The position numbers were made by a program, and so were the translations under genes. Under the pieces are notes generated by a model. The model was given only the letters and a program-made list of their open reading frames with translations. It was not told the origin of the DNA and did not search any database. A stretch of 28,588 nt of DNA from an uncultured Oscillospiraceae bacterium (GTDB taxonomy: Bacteria > Bacillota > Clostridia > Oscillospirales > Oscillospiraceae), in contig CAKTOK010000020.1 of the NCBI GenBank assembly GCA_934589835.1, positions 1 to 28,588 of the forward strand, given 5' to 3'. Shown piece by piece: positions 24,768-28,588 of the stretch (its first letter is position 1; the number at the start of each line of letters is the position of its first letter).

Positions 24768-24794
24768 TTGACCGCGCCGGGCAACGGCCATACT
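24768..24794 (+). promoter_or_regulatory. Possible internal promoter for the Clp ATPase gene
   Basis: TTGACC (24768-24773) and CATACT (24789-24794, within CATACTGAT) are 15 bases apart, a short spacer. A bulged hairpin CCGGCGGG-TTTGA-CCGCGCCGG surrounds the -35, with no U-tract, so it is not a terminator for the preceding gene. Confidence 0.35.
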
Positions 24795-24826
24795 GATATC
24801 ACCCCAACGGATAATGGAGGAATACC

Positions 24827-27169
<2,343 letters not shown>

Positions 27170-27179
27170 GGTGAGGACT

Positions 27180-27389
27180 ATGCTGTTTCGAAAGGACATC
27201 GACCCCCGCTGCGCCTACTGCGCCCGGGGCAGCCGCATCAACGAGGAGCAGGTGGCCTGCGTCAAGCGGGGCGTGGTGCCTGCGTCAGACCGCTGCGGCG
27301 CGTTTCAGTATGACCCGCTGAAGCGGGTGCCGCCCCGTCCGGTCAAGCTGGACGCAGACCGGCTCACTGAGGAAGATTTCAAGCTGTAA
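27180..27389 (+). CDS. Small Cys-rich protein, probably metal-binding
   Basis: This is a 69-residue protein I do not recognise. Four cysteines (11, 14, 27 and 39; spacing C-x2-C-x12-C-x11-C) suggest a zinc-binding knuckle, in PRCAYCARG and DRCGAFQYDPLKR. The C-terminal half is proline-rich and charged. There is no signal peptide or membrane helix. GAGGTGAGG lies three to four bases before the ATG, and the gene starts ten bases after clpE, so the two are probably translated from one message. It could be an adaptor or a small regulator, but nothing in the sequence proves this. Confidence 0.7.
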   Translation: MLFRKDIDPRCAYCARGSRINEEQVACVKRGVVPASDRCGAFQYDPLKRVPPRPVKLDADRLTEEDFKL

Positions 27390-27420
27390 ATATGATAGAG
27401 AGAACAGGGGAGGGACCGCC

Positions 27421-28248
27421 ATGCAGCCGAAAACAGTATGGGCCGTGTATTTCAGCGGCACAGGGACAACGGAGAAAACGGTCCGGTGCATCGCATCGGG
27501 CCTGGGCGAGGCGCTTTCTGCGCCGGTGAAGACCTTTGATTTTACGCCGCCCGCCGCACGGCAGGCGGAGCTGACCTTCGGCCCTGACGATCTGGTGGTG
27601 CTGGGCACGCCGGTGTATGCCGGCCGCGTGCCCAATGTACTGCTGCCCTACCTGACGGGCAAAGTCCACGGCGGCGGCGCGCTGGCCGTTCCGGTGACGC
27701 TGTTCGGAAACCGGAATTTCGATGATGCGCTCATCGAGTTGCGGAATATCCTGACGGCGGACGGCTTCCTGCCGGTGGCCGCCGCCGCCTTCGTGGGGGA
27801 GCACAGCTTTTCCCGCACGCTGGGCGCCGGCCGTCCCAACGCGGCGGATATGACGGAGATGTGCAACCTTGCGGCGGAGGCGGCCCATAAGATAAAGAGC
27901 CTCGCCGCGCCCCCCGCCGCGCCGGTGGCCGTGGCAGGGCAGGATCCCGTCCGCCCCTACTATACCCCCCGCGACCGCCACGGCGCTCCCATCAATATCC
28001 TGAAGGTCAAGCCCAAGACCGATCTGAGCCGCTGCGGCGGCTGCGGCCTGTGCGCCGCCCGCTGTCCCATGGGCAGCATCGATCCCGCCGATGTGTCGCA
28101 GGTGAACGGCATCTGCATCAAATGCTGTGCCTGCGTCAAGGGTTGTCCCACGGGCGCCAAGTATTTTGACGATGCCGGCTATCTCTACCATCAGCACGAG
28201 CTGGAAGAGATTTACAGAGAACCGGCACAAAACGCCCTGTTTTTATAA
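27421..28248 (+). CDS. EFR1-family flavodoxin/ferredoxin fusion
   Basis: This 275-residue protein has a flavodoxin-like N-terminal domain with the phosphate loop FSGTGTTEKT at 11-20 and GTPVYAGRVPN at 62-72, and a C-terminal pair of [4Fe-4S] clusters. The cluster ligands are C205-C208-C211-C215 and C232-C235-C238-C242, each in the CxxCxxCxxxCP pattern. The family is predicted to carry electrons from FMN to iron-sulphur clusters in anaerobes; the partner is unknown. GGGGAGGG is placed six bases before the ATG. It is the last gene of the plus-strand run and is followed by a terminator. Confidence 0.9.
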   Translation: MQPKTVWAVYFSGTGTTEKTVRCIASGLGEALSAPVKTFDFTPPAARQAELTFGPDDLVVLGTPVYAGRVPNVLLPYLTGKVHGGGALAVPVTLFGNRNFDDALIELRNILTADGFLPVAAAAFVGEHSFSRTLGAGRPNAADMTEMCNLAAEAAHKIKSLAAPPAAPVAVAGQDPVRPYYTPRDRHGAPINILKVKPKTDLSRCGGCGLCAARCPMGSIDPADVSQVNGICIKCCACVKGCPTGAKYFDDAGYLYHQHELEEIYREPAQNALFL

Positions 28249-28288
28249 CTTCTTCATCATGAAGTAAAAAACCGGAAAAAACCGGAAG

Positions 28289-28317
28289 AAAACCGGAAAT
28301 ATTTTTTCCGGTTTTTT
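28289..28317 (+). terminator. Terminator after the EFR1-family gene
   Basis: An 11-bp stem AAAACCGGAAA (28289-28299) with TTTCCGGTTTT (28305-28315) and a five-base loop is followed by further T. Two more copies of ACCGGAA (28271-28277 and 28281-28287) lie just upstream and could pair with the same 3' arm. Confidence 0.85.
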
Positions 28318-28328
28318 GAAAAAATTAC

Positions 28329-28357
28329 TTGACAATATGGGAGCCATGTGATAGGAT
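28329..28357 (+). promoter_or_regulatory. Strong promoter with extended -10
   Basis: TTGACA (28329-28334) is followed after 17 bases by TAGGAT (28352-28357) with a TGn extension (28349-28351). GATAAT at 28355-28360 is an alternative -10 with a 20-base spacer. The start is predicted near 28364. Confidence 0.7.
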
Positions 28358-28363
28358 AATGAC

Positions 28364-28588
28364 TGTTCCGCGTGGGACGTGTACCTTGTAAATTAAACAA
28401 CGAACGAAACGAAAAGCACCAGACGGGAGCGCGAGAGAGCTTGTGAAAACGGGCTAAGGAGCGCAACTGAAAAGCTTGCTTCTCACGGGTTAAGTCAATT
28501 ACCGGGAGGGGTAAGGATAAAAAGTTTGAAGCTATGACAAATAGCTCTGTAAAGATTAGCTCGGCGGAAACGTCGTGTTGATACAATT
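28364..28588 (+). ncRNA. Structured untranslated leader, probably of an rRNA operon beyond the window
   Basis: Together with 28249-28363 this makes the only gene-free stretch over 300 bases. It is richer in A than the surrounding genes. GTACCTTGTAAATTAAACAACG (from 28380) resembles the boxA-type antitermination element that precedes 16S and 23S rRNA in Firmicutes. Local hairpins are TTACC-GGGAGG-GGTAA (28499-28514), AGCTAT-GACAA-ATAGCT (28530-28546) and CGGCG-GAAA-CGTCG with a GNRA loop (28562-28575). ACGGG recurs three times. No start of 16S rRNA is reached. The assignment is by resemblance from memory; another structured RNA or a long 5' leader remains possible. Confidence 0.42.

Noticed and set aside
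24766..24774. A CtsR-like half-site (GGTCAAA on the minus strand) upstream of the Clp ATPase gene
   Set aside because: CtsR operators are tandem heptads; the second heptad is absent, and the seven bases overlap the -35 element by chance.
24748..24790. Hairpin after the CvpA-like gene as a terminator
   Set aside because: The stem is bulged and followed by GCAACGGCC, with no run of T.
28534..28581. A 15-codon frame (MTNSSVKISSAETSC) in the right-end leader
   Set aside because: GGGAGGGG is 22 bases upstream, too far to serve as its ribosome-binding site, and the start codon lies within a hairpin. It is more simply part of a structured leader.

Overview
The window reads as a chromosomal segment of a GC-rich anaerobic Firmicute, most likely of the order Oscillospirales (inference). 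The evidence is a Gram-positive PolC-type replicative polymerase, the pyrH-frr-uppS-cdsA-dxr-rseP cluster, the DUF512-der-plsY cluster, an ECF transporter module followed by truA, a ClpE-like unfoldase and an EFR1-type ferredoxin. Isoprenoids would be made by the MEP pathway (dxr, ispG). I see no insertion sequence, prophage, CRISPR array or defence island: almost the whole window is dense housekeeping sequence.

Layout. 1-71 is the tail of a glutamate dehydrogenase gene (gdhA) with a strong terminator. 165-809 is a VanZ-family membrane protein with its own promoter. 838-1851 (minus) is DAHP synthase, divergent from a DegV-family protein (2008-2904). 2975-3877 (minus) is a metallo-beta-lactamase-fold hydrolase. 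4014-14123 is one long plus-strand operon, pyrH-frr-uppS-cdsA-dxr-rseP-ispG-polC, closed by a terminator shared with the opposing operon. 14181-18406 (minus) is DUF512/radical SAM-der-plsY-EamA transporter. 18407-18698 is a divergent control region with several candidate promoters and two hairpin systems. 18699-28248 is a plus-strand run: SAM methyltransferase, ecfA1, ecfA2, ecfT, truA, a membrane-anchored DUF5711-like protein, a CvpA-like protein, a zinc-finger Clp ATPase, a 69-residue Cys-rich protein and an EFR1 flavodoxin/ferredoxin protein. 28249-28588 is non-coding: a terminator, a strong promoter and an AT-richer structured leader that I suspect precedes an rRNA operon just outside the window.

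How the genes fit together. The pyrH-polC operon joins nucleotide supply (UMP kinase), ribosome recycling, undecaprenyl carrier synthesis, CDP-diacylglycerol synthesis, two MEP steps, intramembrane proteolysis and DNA replication. The DUF512-der-plsY operon joins ribosome assembly and phospholipid synthesis. The ECF module supplies the shared energising unit for vitamin uptake, with no substrate-binding S component in view.

The least ordinary sequence is non-coding. The 292-bp region 18407-18698 holds a candidate small RNA or attenuator on the minus strand, a 5'-leader hairpin in front of the DUF512-der operon, and a 13-bp direct repeat over two -35 elements. The right end holds the structured leader. 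I did not find a convincing novel protein system.
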